A DNA stretch of 56,977 nt, taken from NCBI RefSeq assembly GCF_016863555.1, contig NZ_BOPC01000060.1, forward strand, positions 1-56,977. The letters are read 5' to 3'. The translations under genes and the position numbers were made by a program. This stretch comes from Micromonospora qiuiae. Lineage in GTDB: Bacteria; Actinomycetota; Actinomycetes; Mycobacteriales; Micromonosporaceae. The notes under the pieces are model-generated. The model did not search any database, was not told the origin of the DNA, and saw nothing but the letters and a program-made list of their open reading frames with translations. Each line of letters starts with the position of its first letter. Position 1 is the first letter of the stretch. Positions 30,528 to 39,881 of this stretch are shown in pieces.

Positions 30528-32204
30528 TCAGTGCGCGCCGGCTCCGGTCAGGGAGCGCACCTCCAACTCGGCGTACTTCTCCTCGTCACTCTCCTTGGAG
30601 ATGACCGTGCCGATCCAGCCGCAGAGGAAACCGATCGGGATGGACAGGATGCCCGGGTTCGACAGCGGGAACCACTGCCAGTCGTGGTCGGCGAACATCG
30701 CCGTGGGCGCCCCGGACACCACCGGTGAGAAGAACACCAGCACCACGGCCGCCAGCAGGCCGCCGTAGATCGCCCACATCGCGCCGGAGGTGTTGAACCG
30801 CTTCCAGAACAGGCTGTAGAGGATCGCCGGCAGGTTGCCCGAGGCGGCCACCGCGAAGGCCAGCGCCACCAGGAAGGCCACGTTCAGGTTCTGCGCGAAG
30901 ATCGACAGTACGATGGAGACCGCGCCGATCACCAGCGCGGAGATCCGGGCGACGTTCACCTCCTGCCGCTCCGACGTTTCGCCCCGCTTGATGACGTTGG
31001 CGTAGAAGTCGTGCGCCAGGCTGGACGAGGAGGCCAGGGTCAACCCCGCGACCACCGCCAGGATGGTGGCGAAGGCGACCGCCGCGATGATCGCCAGCAG
31101 CGCCGCGCCACCCAGGTCACCGCCGAGGAAATCGATCCCGAGTGCCTCGGCGAGCTGTGGCGCCGCCGTGTTGCCGGCCTTGTCCTGCTCACGGATGGCG
31201 TCGCCACCGACCAGCGCCGCCGCACCGAAGCCGAGCGCCAGGGTGAACAGGTAGAAGGTGCCGATGATGCCGATCGCCCAGAGCACGCTCTTGCGGGCCG
31301 CCCTCGCCGTCGGGACGGTGTAGAAGCGGATCAGGATGTGCGGCAGGCCGGCGGTACCGAGCACCAGGGCGATACCGAGAGAGAAGAGATCGACCTTGTT
31401 GTAGAAGGTCTGTGTCGCGTTGCCGGCCACCTCGACGCCGTACCGTAGCCCGGGTTCCAGGAACGCGGTGCCCTGGCCGGAACTCGCCGCCGCGTCGCCG
31501 AGCAGCGACGACAGGTTGAACTTGTACTTGGCGAGCACCAGCAGTGTCATCAGCAGCGCGCCGCCCATGAGCAGGAACGCCTTGACGATCTGTACGTAGG
31601 TGGTGCCCTTCATGCCGCCCACGGTGACGTAGATGATCATGAGTGCCCCGACCATGATGATGGTCGCCACCTTGGCGGTTTCCGCGTCCATGCCCAGGAA
31701 GGTCGTGCCGGGCCGGATGCCGAGCAGCAGCGCCACCAGGGCACCCGCGCCGACCATCTGGGCCAGCAGGTAGAAGATCGACACCGTGATGGTGGAGACC
31801 GCCGCCGCCGTACGCACCGGACGCTGCCGCATCCGGAAGGCCAGCACGTCGGCCATCGTGTACCGGCCGGAGTTCCGCAGCAGCTCCGCGACCAGCAGGA
31901 GCGCCACCAGCCACGCCACCAGGAAGCCGATGGAGTAGAGGAAGCCGTCGTATCCGTAGAGCGCGATGAGGCCGGCGATGCCGAGGAAGGACGCGGCGGA
32001 CATGTAGTCGCCGCCGATCGCCATGCCGTTCTGGAAGCCGGAGAACGACCGACCGCCTGCGTAGAAGTCGGTGGCGGTCTTGGTCTGCCGGCTGGCCCAG
32101 ATCGTGATGGCCAGGGTGGCCGCCACGAAGGCCAGGAAGAGCACGATGGTCAGGTTGCGGGCGGTGGTGTTGCCCGCCTCGGCCGCGAGGATCGTCGTGG
32201 TCAC
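30528..32204 (-). CDS. actP: Cation:acetate-type symporter (SSS family)
   Basis: A 558-residue sodium:solute symporter with about 13 transmembrane helices, closest in pattern to ActP-type monocarboxylate transporters. DFYAGGRSFSGFQNGMAIGGDYMSAASFLGIAGLIALYGYDGF is the family's first signature region, and GTAGLPHILIRFYTVPTARAARKSV the second. VVAGLTLASSSSLAHDFY carries the sodium-site serines. The substrate (acetate, propionate, pyruvate or other) cannot be told. The start overlaps the DUF485 gene end by four bases (ATGA), a standard pairing. Confidence 0.87.
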   Translation of the reverse strand: MTTTILAAEAGNTTARNLTIVLFLAFVAATLAITIWASRQTKTATDFYAGGRSFSGFQNGMAIGGDYMSAASFLGIAGLIALYGYDGFLYSIGFLVAWLVALLLVAELLRNSGRYTMADVLAFRMRQRPVRTAAAVSTITVSIFYLLAQMVGAGALVALLLGIRPGTTFLGMDAETAKVATIIMVGALMIIYVTVGGMKGTTYVQIVKAFLLMGGALLMTLLVLAKYKFNLSSLLGDAAASSGQGTAFLEPGLRYGVEVAGNATQTFYNKVDLFSLGIALVLGTAGLPHILIRFYTVPTARAARKSVLWAIGIIGTFYLFTLALGFGAAALVGGDAIREQDKAGNTAAPQLAEALGIDFLGGDLGGAALLAIIAAVAFATILAVVAGLTLASSSSLAHDFYANVIKRGETSERQEVNVARISALVIGAVSIVLSIFAQNLNVAFLVALAFAVAASGNLPAILYSLFWKRFNTSGAMWAIYGGLLAAVVLVFFSPVVSGAPTAMFADHDWQWFPLSNPGILSIPIGFLCGWIGTVISKESDEEKYAELEVRSLTGAGAH

Positions 32205-32554
32205 GAGTCACCTCCGGTGAGTTCGTCGCGGATCTTGTCGGCCACCGGGTCGATCTTCCGGTCCGCGTACCGGGAGTAGTACCAGGCGATGAGGAAGGTC
32301 GAGACGAACTGGAGCAGGCCGAAGACCAGCGCCACGTTGATGTTGCTGTCGAACAGTCGCGCACTCATGAAGCCTCGGGCGTACGCGGAGAGAATCACAT
32401 AGAGCGCGTACCACAGGAAGAACGCGATGGTCATCGGGAAGACGAAACCGCGCAACGCGCGGCGTAGCCCGGCGAACTCGTCCGACCGTTGGACCGCTAG
32501 GTACCGCTCCGACACCGAATCGCTCGGTGCGGACGCGGGCGTGTCCGTGGACAT
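32201..32554 (-). CDS. DUF485 small membrane protein (YjcH-like)
   Basis: A 117-residue protein with two transmembrane helices (about residues 40-62 and 75-98). DEFAGLRRALRGFVFPMTIAFFLWYALYVILSAYA is diagnostic of DUF485, found upstream of ActP-type symporters such as E. coli yjcH-actP. It is presumed to help the symporter, but how is unknown. The ATG at 32554 is chosen by family length; GTG codons just upstream are possible. About 160 bases to the flavin reductase carry nothing recognised. Confidence 0.85.
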   Translation of the reverse strand: MSTDTPASAPSDSVSERYLAVQRSDEFAGLRRALRGFVFPMTIAFFLWYALYVILSAYARGFMSARLFDSNINVALVFGLLQFVSTFLIAWYYSRYADRKIDPVADKIRDELTGGDS

Positions 32555-32715
32555 CTTGTGGATCACCACCTTCACAGACGTCAGGGATTTCGCGCACGGT
32601 AGGAGGCGCGTCCCCCGCCGGAGAAGGCCGAGATCGTTGGTGGTCGGCACATGCGCCGAACGGCAGCATCGCTGCGCCGAGTGACTCAGTTCACTCCGCT
32701 GACCGGTCGATGAGA

Positions 32716-33246
32716 TCAGTCCAACTCGCGGTAGCGACCCCGGTGGTGCAGCAGCGGCTCGGTCTCCTCGGTCAGTTTCACCCGCTCGATGGTCGCCTCG
32801 ACCAGCAGGCTCCAGCCGTACTCCCGGGCGGCGTCCAACCGGCAACCGGCCCAGCCGCCGGCGTCGGCCGGCACCGGCCCATACGGCGTGTCGGCCCAGC
32901 GGCCGGTGGCGAAGAGACCGCCGGGCGACGGGAAGAGCCCGGCGAAGCGGTCGGCGAGCTGCCGGTGCGGCGGGCCGAGCGGCGCCACGGCGAAGACACC
33001 GGACTCCTCGATCGCCGTCCAGAGGTCCGACTCGGCGTCGACCAGGCCGAGCAGCCGGCCCGGGTCGCCGTCGGCCACCAGCGTGGACGACACGGTCAGC
33101 CCGGCCGGGCCGGGCGCCGTCCAGAGGGTCACCGGCGCGGCGAGCCGACCCCGCAGCCGGCGTACGGGCGAACGCTGGCCAGCCGGCACGGCGAACGGAT
33201 CGGTGTGATGGATCTGGGCACCGGGTTCTGGATTCACGTGAAACAT
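32716..33246 (-). CDS. Flavin reductase family protein
   Basis: A 176-residue FMN-binding split-barrel protein of the flavin reductase type. The segment APVTLWTAPGPAGLTVSSTLVADGDPGRLLGLVDAESDLW corresponds to the flavin-binding PV.VVT....G..G.T.SS....S..P motif, and the final strands (GRYRELD) also fit. Such proteins reduce FMN for a partner monooxygenase, but none is nearby. It begins 25 bases after the zinc-ribbon gene stop, in the same direction, so it may be co-transcribed with that gene and the SPFH gene. Confidence 0.78.
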   Translation of the reverse strand: MFHVNPEPGAQIHHTDPFAVPAGQRSPVRRLRGRLAAPVTLWTAPGPAGLTVSSTLVADGDPGRLLGLVDAESDLWTAIEESGVFAVAPLGPPHRQLADRFAGLFPSPGGLFATGRWADTPYGPVPADAGGWAGCRLDAAREYGWSLLVEATIERVKLTEETEPLLHHRGRYRELD

Positions 33247-33271
33247 TGTGGCCCGCCGGCCGGTGGCACCC

Positions 33272-34363
33272 CTACCGACTCAGCAGGTACGCCACCAGGA
33301 GCGTGGTGAGCAGCGCCAGCATGGTGAGCACCGCTGCCATGATCTTGGCGGTGCTGTACGGGCGCTCGCCGATGATCTCGCCGGTCCGGGCGTTGACCAG
33401 GACCTGGTACGACCGGCCCGCGTGCAGGTACGCGGCGATCCACACCGGCAGCAGGATCAGTTTGTACGTGATGTCCGAGTAGTTGGTGTGCACCGAGGTG
33501 ACCCGCTGCTCGTCGCCGCCGATGTCCGACCGGCAGTCCCGCTCGATGACCGGCGCCATCCGGGCCTTTGCCGTGGTCAGCCCCGCCTCCGGCTCGGTGT
33601 CGTACCGCAGCGCGTGATAACCGGCCAGGTAGTCACGGTGGTACGCGACCGCCTCGGCCAGCGGCCACGGGGCCAACTGGTCCAACTGCCCTTGTGGTAG
33701 GCGTGTCGTGGCGGGCACCAGCACGTCGTCGAAGTCGCGGCGGACGGTGCCGCTCGCCGAATGCCAGCGGGTGCGCCGCACCTGCCGCGTGCGCGTCTCC
33801 TGCTTGCCATCGACCGTCACCGTGTACGTCTCGGTGACGTAGTAGTGCTCGCCGCGCTGGCCCCGGTAGTCCGAGACGGTCCGCGCGTCGAACGTCCAGT
33901 GCGGCAGGTAGGTGCCCTTGAGGGTCTCCGCCTCGCTGACCTTCTTCAGGCTGCTCGGCGCGAACCAGCGGCTGCGGCACCACTTACCCAGGGCGGTACG
34001 CACGCCCGCCCGGTCCACTGCGAACGGCAGCAACGCCTCCGGCGCGATCAGGTCCCCCGTCGCCGTCTCCGTCACCAAGGGCGTGGCGCAGAACTGGCAG
34101 CGCTCGGCGAGGGCGTCGCTCTCGGTGCGGGCGCCGCATCCCGGACATACGAAGGCGTGCGCGCCGACCTCGGCCGCCGGTTTGCGCGGCAACCTGGCCA
34201 GGTCAGCGTAGGCGTGCTCGCGCACCCTCCGGCCAGCATCGGCGATCTGCTGCCGGTGCCCACAGTACGGGCAGCTCAGCGCCGTCGTGCCCGGCGCATG
34301 CTCCACCCGGGCGCCGCAGCCTCCGCACTGGTACGACGATGGAGATACGGCCGTGTCGCTCAT
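33272..34363 (-). CDS. Zinc-ribbon membrane protein, YdjG-like
   Basis: A 363-residue protein with two N-terminal zinc ribbons. The first is CGGC/CPYC near residues 13-36, the second CPGC/CQFC near 73-95. A long soluble region follows (EALLPFAVDRAGVRTALGKWCRSRWFAPSSL, LKGTYLPHWTFDARTVSDYRGQRGEHYYVTETY). One or two C-terminal hydrophobic helices close it. Bacillus subtilis YdjG has this TFIIB-type ribbon and is encoded with the SPFH protein YdjI and a PspA homologue; the gene upstream here is also an SPFH protein. A role in membrane-stress response is inferred from that pairing. AAGGGGTGCAGG precedes the ATG. Confidence 0.72.
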   Translation of the reverse strand: MSDTAVSPSSYQCGGCGARVEHAPGTTALSCPYCGHRQQIADAGRRVREHAYADLARLPRKPAAEVGAHAFVCPGCGARTESDALAERCQFCATPLVTETATGDLIAPEALLPFAVDRAGVRTALGKWCRSRWFAPSSLKKVSEAETLKGTYLPHWTFDARTVSDYRGQRGEHYYVTETYTVTVDGKQETRTRQVRRTRWHSASGTVRRDFDDVLVPATTRLPQGQLDQLAPWPLAEAVAYHRDYLAGYHALRYDTEPEAGLTTAKARMAPVIERDCRSDIGGDEQRVTSVHTNYSDITYKLILLPVWIAAYLHAGRSYQVLVNARTGEIIGERPYSTAKIMAAVLTMLALLTTLLVAYLLSR

Positions 34364-34401
34364 CCTGCACCCCTTCTAGGCCCGTTCGGCGTACCGTGCG
34401 C

Positions 34402-35529
34402 TCACTGCGGCGGCAGCGGTGGTGGCACGCTGGCCAGCACCGACGCGAGTTCCGGCACCTGCCCGGCCGGCTGCCACTGCGCCATCCCGGCCCGCCAGAC
34501 CAGCGTGTCCGGGCCCAGCGTGCCCGCACCCGCCTGCCCGGCCAGCCCAGCAAGGTCGAACGGGCCCTGCCGCTGCCCGGCGACGCCGACGTACCACTGC
34601 GTCTGGTTCGGCAGCGGCGGCGGCTCGGTGCCGACCGGCTGCGCGGGAGCCGGCGACGGCGTCGCCCCCGCATCACCCGACATGGCCCGAGCCATCTGCT
34701 GACCCATGGCCATGCCCATGCCCAGCCCGACGCCGGCCCCTGCCTCGCCACCCGGGTTCTTCGCCGCCTCCTCCAGCGCGGTGGCCGCCTGGTACCGGGT
34801 GAACCGGTCGAGGTCCCCGACGGCGCCCATGCCGGTCCGCTTGTCCAGCGCCCGCTCCACCTCGGGCGGCACGGAGATGTTCTCGATGACGAACTTGGGA
34901 ATCGCGATACCGAGGTCGGCCACTTCCTCGGTCAGCACACCGGCCAGCCGCCGGCCGATCGCATCCTGGTGCGCGGCCAGGTCCAGCAGCGGCACGCCCG
35001 CCGTGGCCAGCGCGCCGCCGAGACGGCCCACGATGACCTGACGCAGATACTCCTGCACCTCCTCGGTGCGGAACTGCGGATCAGTGCCGACCAACTCACG
35101 CAGGAGCTTCGGCGCGTCCACCACCCGCGCCGCGTACGCGCCGAACGCCCGCAGCCGGACCACCCCGAACTCGGCGTCCCGCAGGATCACCGGGTTCTGC
35201 GTGCCCCACTTCATGTCGGTGAACTGCCGGGTGTTGACGAAGTAGACCTCGGCCTTGAACGGCGAGTTGAAGCCGTACTTCCAGCCCTTGAGAGTGGACA
35301 GGATGGGCAGGTTGCGGGTTTCCAGCGTGTACGTGCCGGGCGGAAAAGCGTCGGCGATCTGCCCCTCGTTGACGAACACCGCCGTCTGGGACTCCCGGAC
35401 GACGAGCTGGGCACCCATCTTGATTTCGTTCTGGTAGCGGGGGAAGCGCCACACGATGGTGTCCCGGCTGTCGTCCAGCCACTCCACGATGTCGACGAAC
35501 TCACCCCGGAGCTTGTCCATCAGACCCAT
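34402..35529 (-). CDS. SPFH domain protein, YdjI-like, with C-terminal GYF-type domain
   Basis: A 375-residue protein. Residues 1-200 are an SPFH/band-7 domain of the YdjI (virion core-like) type: EFVDIVEWLDDSRDTIVWRFPRYQNEIKMGAQLVVRESQ, then PPGTYTLETRNLPIL. A glycine- and methionine-rich hinge (GAGVGLGMGMAMGQQM) follows, and residues 318-367 form a GYF_2-like domain (WYVGVAGQRQGPFDLAGL...DTLVWRAGMAQWQPA). It has no clear transmembrane helix, so membrane contact would be peripheral. A strong GGGAGGGGAG precedes the ATG. It lies 38 bases upstream of the zinc-ribbon gene, and the two probably form a complex. Confidence 0.8.
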   Translation of the reverse strand: MGLMDKLRGEFVDIVEWLDDSRDTIVWRFPRYQNEIKMGAQLVVRESQTAVFVNEGQIADAFPPGTYTLETRNLPILSTLKGWKYGFNSPFKAEVYFVNTRQFTDMKWGTQNPVILRDAEFGVVRLRAFGAYAARVVDAPKLLRELVGTDPQFRTEEVQEYLRQVIVGRLGGALATAGVPLLDLAAHQDAIGRRLAGVLTEEVADLGIAIPKFVIENISVPPEVERALDKRTGMGAVGDLDRFTRYQAATALEEAAKNPGGEAGAGVGLGMGMAMGQQMARAMSGDAGATPSPAPAQPVGTEPPPLPNQTQWYVGVAGQRQGPFDLAGLAGQAGAGTLGPDTLVWRAGMAQWQPAGQVPELASVLASVPPPLPPQ

Positions 35530-35638
35530 CGTCTCTCCCCTCCCGAGCTGCCTAGATCATCGGCGTCTCGGCGGACGATAGCAACTGCCCGCAACACCGA
35601 TCGCCGTCTGCGAGAACGGTGCGACGAGGGTGCCGGGA

Positions 35639-37330
35639 TCAGCGACGCGGGGTGACCATCGCCAGCAGTTCGGGCTGGCGGCGGTCCAGCGCGTCACCGG
35701 CCAGGTACGCGCCGAGCAGCGCAGCGCCCACGCCGTACGCCAGACCCAGCGGCAGACCCAGCCAGAGCCAGACGTCGCCGAGCAGCGCGGCGGCGACCAC
35801 CATCGGTACGGCGACCGCGCCGGTGGCGACCATGGCCAGCAGCGTCAGCAGGCTCTTGACCATCCCGGCGCCGCTGTTCATCGCGAACGGGTTGCTCGTC
35901 TCCGGCAGCGAGTAGGCACCGAGCACCGACAGGAACGAGTTGACCGCCAACCCCGCGCCGTAGGTGCCGACCAGCGTGCCCGCCATGAACCCGACCCAGG
36001 CCGGCTCGCCGAGCACCAACGCGATCACCACGGCGACCACCGCCAGCATCGGCAGCACGTACAGCGAGAAGGCGGTCATCCGGGCCCGTAGCTCCACCCG
36101 TCCGGGCACCCCGGCCACCACGTTCGCGGCGTACGCGCTGCCGTCGAAACCGAACTGGTTGGCCAGGGTCACCGCGGCGAGCAGACCGACGAAGAGCATG
36201 GAGAGGCTGACCAGCACCGGTGACGTCTCGCCGACGAAGTTGAAGCCCTGTTCGTTGTCGACGGTGAAGCCCTGCCCGCCAAAGTTGACCATCACCGGCA
36301 CGAAGAGACCGACCACCGCGATGGTGATCAGGTTCGCCCGTCGCCGGGCATCCCGCCACCAGTAGCGGGCCTCCCGCGCGACCAGCACCCCGAACCGGTC
36401 ACGACGCAGCCAGCCGGCTGCCCGGGGGAAGAGCTGAGCCACCACACCGTCGGTTGCGACCGGCTTGGCCCGGGCCGGGCCGGAGCTCGCCGCGCCCACC
36501 ATCGCCGACTCCAGGGAACGCGACCACCAGGCCAGCAGCGCGGCGATCGCCGCCAGGGTGATCAGGAGTTTCAGGGGCGCGGCCCAGACCCGACCCTGGG
36601 CCACGTCGATGCCGGCCGTCCACGGTGCGCCAAACGGCGTCCAACCGATCACCGTCGCCACGCCGTTCAACCGGTCCCAGTCGACGTCCTGGATCGCGGC
36701 CACACCGGCGATCTGCAACGGCCCGAGCAGCGCGGCGGCCACCGCGAGCAGCACGGCGGCCAGGTCGCGTACCCGCCGGGACCGGAGCATGGTGGCGAAG
36801 GCGCTGGTCACCGCCCGCGCTGCGGCCACGCAGAGCAGCACGCCGCAGACCACGCCGACCGCCGCGACAACGGCGGCGGACCAGCCGCCGAAGACACCGG
36901 CCGTGACGACCAGGCCGGAGAGCGCCACCAGCACGGCGATCGTGGGTACGCTAACCAGCGCCGCCGCGAACAGCCCGGTGACCAGGGTGCGCCGGGGCAG
37001 CGGCAGCAGCGCGAAGCGGGCCGGGTCGAGCGTCTCGTCGACGCCGAAGAAGACCAGGGGCAGCAGCAGCCAGCCGAGCACCATCAGCCCGCCGGCGAAC
37101 GCGGCGACCAGCAGCGCGTACCGGTCTTCGCCGATCAGGCCGGGTGCCGCCAGGCCGAAGAAGGCGCTGACCGCGAACCAGAGCCCGAACAACGACCCGA
37201 CCAGGAAGAGCGCGATGCGCCAGCCCTGACCCCGGAAGTTGTTGCCCATCACCCGCAGCTTGAGCCGGACGAAGTGCCGCGCCGAGACCCGCCGGGCCGG
37301 ACTTGTCGGAGCGCTCACCGGGACAGCCAC
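35639..37330 (-). CDS. ABC-2-type transporter permease
   Basis: A 563-residue polytopic membrane protein with about 12 predicted helices in two halves separated by a soluble stretch (residues 280-340). The pattern, with VRLKLRVMGNNFRG at the start and YALLVAAFAGGLMVLGW, fits large actinobacterial ABC exporter permeases. The start overlaps the end of the ATPase gene by 16 bases, so the two are a pair. The substrate is unknown. No signal peptide, and the C-terminus is cytosolic. Confidence 0.8.
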   Translation of the reverse strand: MAVPVSAPTSPARRVSARHFVRLKLRVMGNNFRGQGWRIALFLVGSLFGLWFAVSAFFGLAAPGLIGEDRYALLVAAFAGGLMVLGWLLLPLVFFGVDETLDPARFALLPLPRRTLVTGLFAAALVSVPTIAVLVALSGLVVTAGVFGGWSAAVVAAVGVVCGVLLCVAAARAVTSAFATMLRSRRVRDLAAVLLAVAAALLGPLQIAGVAAIQDVDWDRLNGVATVIGWTPFGAPWTAGIDVAQGRVWAAPLKLLITLAAIAALLAWWSRSLESAMVGAASSGPARAKPVATDGVVAQLFPRAAGWLRRDRFGVLVAREARYWWRDARRRANLITIAVVGLFVPVMVNFGGQGFTVDNEQGFNFVGETSPVLVSLSMLFVGLLAAVTLANQFGFDGSAYAANVVAGVPGRVELRARMTAFSLYVLPMLAVVAVVIALVLGEPAWVGFMAGTLVGTYGAGLAVNSFLSVLGAYSLPETSNPFAMNSGAGMVKSLLTLLAMVATGAVAVPMVVAAALLGDVWLWLGLPLGLAYGVGAALLGAYLAGDALDRRQPELLAMVTPRR

Positions 37331-38079
37331 GCCAGCTCCTCACCGGTGGCCGTACGCCCGCCGACCACCTCGACGAAGACCTCCTCCAGGGAACGCTCGC
37401 CGCGTACCTCCTCCAGGGTGCCGACCCGCTTGATGGTGCCCTCGGCGAGGATCGCCACGTGCGAGCAGAGCCGCTGCACCACCTCCATGACGTGACTGGA
37501 GAAGACCACCGTCCCGCCCCCGGCGACGTACCGCTTGAGAATGTCCCGGATCAGCGCCGCCGAGACCGGATCGACCGCCTCGAAGGGCTCGTCCAGCACC
37601 AGCAGCCGGGGCCCGTGCAGCAGGGCGCAGGCCAGGCCGATCTTCTTCTTCATGCCGGCCGAGTAGTCGACCACCAGGGTGCGGCCGGCGTCGGCGAGGG
37701 CGAGCACGTCGAGCAACTCCGCCGCCCGCTGGTCGACCACCGCCGGGTCCATGCCACGCAGCAGTCCGTGGTACGCCAGCAGCTCGCCGCCGCTGAGCCG
37801 GTCGAACAGCCGTACGCCGTCCGGCATGACACCGAGCAGTTGCTTGGCGCCGACCGGGTCGGTCCAGACGTCACGCCCGAGCACCCAGGCACCGCCGGCG
37901 TCCGGCCGCAGCAGCCCGACCGCCATCGACAGGGTGGTGGTCTTGCCCGCGCCGTTCGGGCCGAGAAGCCCGTAGAACGAGCCGGTCGGCACGTCCAGAT
38001 CCACGCCGGCCACAGCGATCTTGCCGTCGAAGCTCTTGGCCAGGCCACGCAGCGCCAGGGCAGGGTGCTCACCAGTCAT
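37315..38079 (-). CDS. ABC transporter ATP-binding protein
   Basis: A 254-residue nucleotide-binding subunit. Walker A is GPNGAGKTTT. The signature is YSAGMKKKIGLACALL, with the usual SGGQ changed to SAGM, as in many ABC-2 exporters. Walker B is RLLVLDEPFE, and the switch histidine is in VVFSSHVMEV. The ATG follows TACCGT by seven bases, consistent with a leaderless mRNA. It pairs with the overlapping permease and would power export of an unknown compound. Confidence 0.9.
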   Translation of the reverse strand: MTGEHPALALRGLAKSFDGKIAVAGVDLDVPTGSFYGLLGPNGAGKTTTLSMAVGLLRPDAGGAWVLGRDVWTDPVGAKQLLGVMPDGVRLFDRLSGGELLAYHGLLRGMDPAVVDQRAAELLDVLALADAGRTLVVDYSAGMKKKIGLACALLHGPRLLVLDEPFEAVDPVSAALIRDILKRYVAGGGTVVFSSHVMEVVQRLCSHVAILAEGTIKRVGTLEEVRGERSLEEVFVEVVGGRTATGEELAWLSR

Positions 38080-38190
38080 GTACCAGACGGTATCCCGACC
38101 TGACCAGGGTCCTGCCAGCCCAGAGAATGATCCTCACATCCTTCCCCAGGCGGAGTCCGGGCGCCCGCGGCTCCCGCTTGAGGCGCGGTG

Positions 38191-38242
38191 TTAAGAGGGG
38201 GCCCTTTCTCTACCGTAGGCGTTAAAAGGGGGCCCTTCCTTA
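38191..38242 (-). repeat. GGGCCC-rich intergenic element, copy C
   Basis: Read on the minus strand it starts TAAGGAAGGGCCCCCTTTTAA, continues CGCCTACGGTAGAG and ends GGGCCCCCTCTTAA, nearly identical to copy A. Its leading TAA (38242-38240) is the stop codon of the symporter gene. Confidence 0.75.
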
Positions 38243-39880
38243 CAGCCGGAGGCTGTCGGGGGCGTGGAGGCGCAGCATGGTGCGGCCGACGTCGGCGGGG
38301 GCGCGGCGGCGGGTGGCCAGTGAGACCGCCACCATCACTGTGAACGCCAGCGGCACGGTCCAGGCGGCCGGCTGTGCGGTGAGGGTGGCCGGCCAGCCGG
38401 TCAGCGGCGGGCCGAGCACGGTGAGCAGCACCGCCATCACCGCCGCGCCGCCGCCGACCAGGATTCCGGCCGCCGCGCCCGCGTCGGTGAGCCCGCGCCA
38501 CCAGATGCCGAGCACCAGCAAGGGGCAGAAGCTCGACGCGGCGACGGCGAAGGCCAGCCCGACCACCTGCGACACGTCCAGTCCGACGACGTTCAGGGCG
38601 AGGACCAGCGGCACCCCACCGGCGATCACGGTGGCCAGCCGGAAGCCATGGACCGAGCCGCGACCGAGCACATCCGTGGAGATCACCCCGGCGACGCTGG
38701 TGAGCAGACCGGACGCGGTGGACAGGAAGGCCGCGAACGCCCCGGCGGCGACCAGTGCCGCGAGCAACCGCCCGGTGGTCCCAGCGCCGAGCGCCGCCTC
38801 GGGCAGCAGCACCACCACCGCGTCGGTCTGGCCGCTGACCAGCAGTTGCGGGGTGTAGATCCGGCCCAGCACGCCGTAGATCGTGGGCAGCAGGTAGAAG
38901 ACGCCGACCAGGGCAAGTACCCCCAGCGTGGTCCGGCGGGCCGACGCGCCGTCCGGGTTGGTGTAGAAGCGCACGAGCACGTGCGGCAGCCCCATGGTGC
39001 CCAGGAAGGTGGCCAGGATCAGCGAGTACGTGGCGAACAGCCCGCGGTCGTCGGCACCGGCGGTGCTGGGCAGCAGCCAGTCGGTGACGCCGGTGACCAC
39101 CCCGGAGACCTCCGGCACCGGCTCGCCCGCCGCGAAGGTCAACTCGTCGCCGGGGCGTACCTCGCGGGACTGCCCGTCGGGCAGGGTGAGCACCGCGCGG
39201 TGCTCGACCACGACGGTGGTCGCGGTCCGGAACGTCGGCCCCTCGGGCGGCGTCACCGCCGGCCGCCCGTCGGCCTGCCACTGCAGGGCGAGGAAGATCG
39301 CGGGTACGGCGAGCGCGGTCAGCTTCAGCCAGTACTGGAACGCCTGCACGAAGGTGATCGCCCGCATTCCGCCCAGCGCGACGTTGGCAGTCACCACCAC
39401 GGCCACCACCAGGGCGCCCACCGGGTACGGCGAACCGGCCAGGGTGGCCAGCGTCAGCCCGGCGCCCTGCAACTGCGGCACCAGGTAGAGCCAGCCGATG
39501 AAGATGACGAAGACGGTGGCCAGCGTGCGCAGCCGGCGAGAGCCCAGCCGCAGCTCGCAGAAGTCGGGCAGGGTGAACGCGCCGGAGCGGCGCAGCGGCG
39601 CGGCCACGAACAGCAGCAGGGCCAGGTAGCCGGCGGCGAAGCCGACCGGGTACCAGAGCACGTCCACGCCGTACTTGAGGATCAGCCCGGCGACGCCGAG
39701 GAAGCTCGCCGCCGACAGGTACTCGCCACCGATCGCGGCGGCGTTCCAGGTGGGGCTGACCACCCGAGAGGCGACCAGGAAGTCGGAGGTGGTGCGGGCC
39801 AGCCGCAGCCCGTAGAAACCGATCCCGAAGGTGAGGAGGGTGACCGCCACGATCGCCGGTACGACGAGGTCGTTGCCCAC
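38240..39880 (-). CDS. Second sodium:solute symporter (SSS family)
   Basis: A 546-residue symporter with about 13 transmembrane helices, related to the actP-like gene at 30528 but clearly diverged. DFLVASRVVSPTWNAAAIGGEYLSAASFLGVAGLILKYGVD is the first signature and GTMGLPHVLVRFYTNPDGASARRTT the second. A non-membrane insertion (about residues 200-250, VTPPEGPTFRTATTVVVEHRAVLTLPDG) is absent from the other copy and probably lies outside. The start is GTG 39880, one base after the previous stop. The substrate is unknown; the LytS/LytTR system upstream suggests regulated uptake of a carboxylate. Confidence 0.83.
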   Translation of the reverse strand: MGNDLVVPAIVAVTLLTFGIGFYGLRLARTTSDFLVASRVVSPTWNAAAIGGEYLSAASFLGVAGLILKYGVDVLWYPVGFAAGYLALLLFVAAPLRRSGAFTLPDFCELRLGSRRLRTLATVFVIFIGWLYLVPQLQGAGLTLATLAGSPYPVGALVVAVVVTANVALGGMRAITFVQAFQYWLKLTALAVPAIFLALQWQADGRPAVTPPEGPTFRTATTVVVEHRAVLTLPDGQSREVRPGDELTFAAGEPVPEVSGVVTGVTDWLLPSTAGADDRGLFATYSLILATFLGTMGLPHVLVRFYTNPDGASARRTTLGVLALVGVFYLLPTIYGVLGRIYTPQLLVSGQTDAVVVLLPEAALGAGTTGRLLAALVAAGAFAAFLSTASGLLTSVAGVISTDVLGRGSVHGFRLATVIAGGVPLVLALNVVGLDVSQVVGLAFAVAASSFCPLLVLGIWWRGLTDAGAAAGILVGGGAAVMAVLLTVLGPPLTGWPATLTAQPAAWTVPLAFTVMVAVSLATRRRAPADVGRTMLRLHAPDSLRL

Positions 39881-39881
39881 C

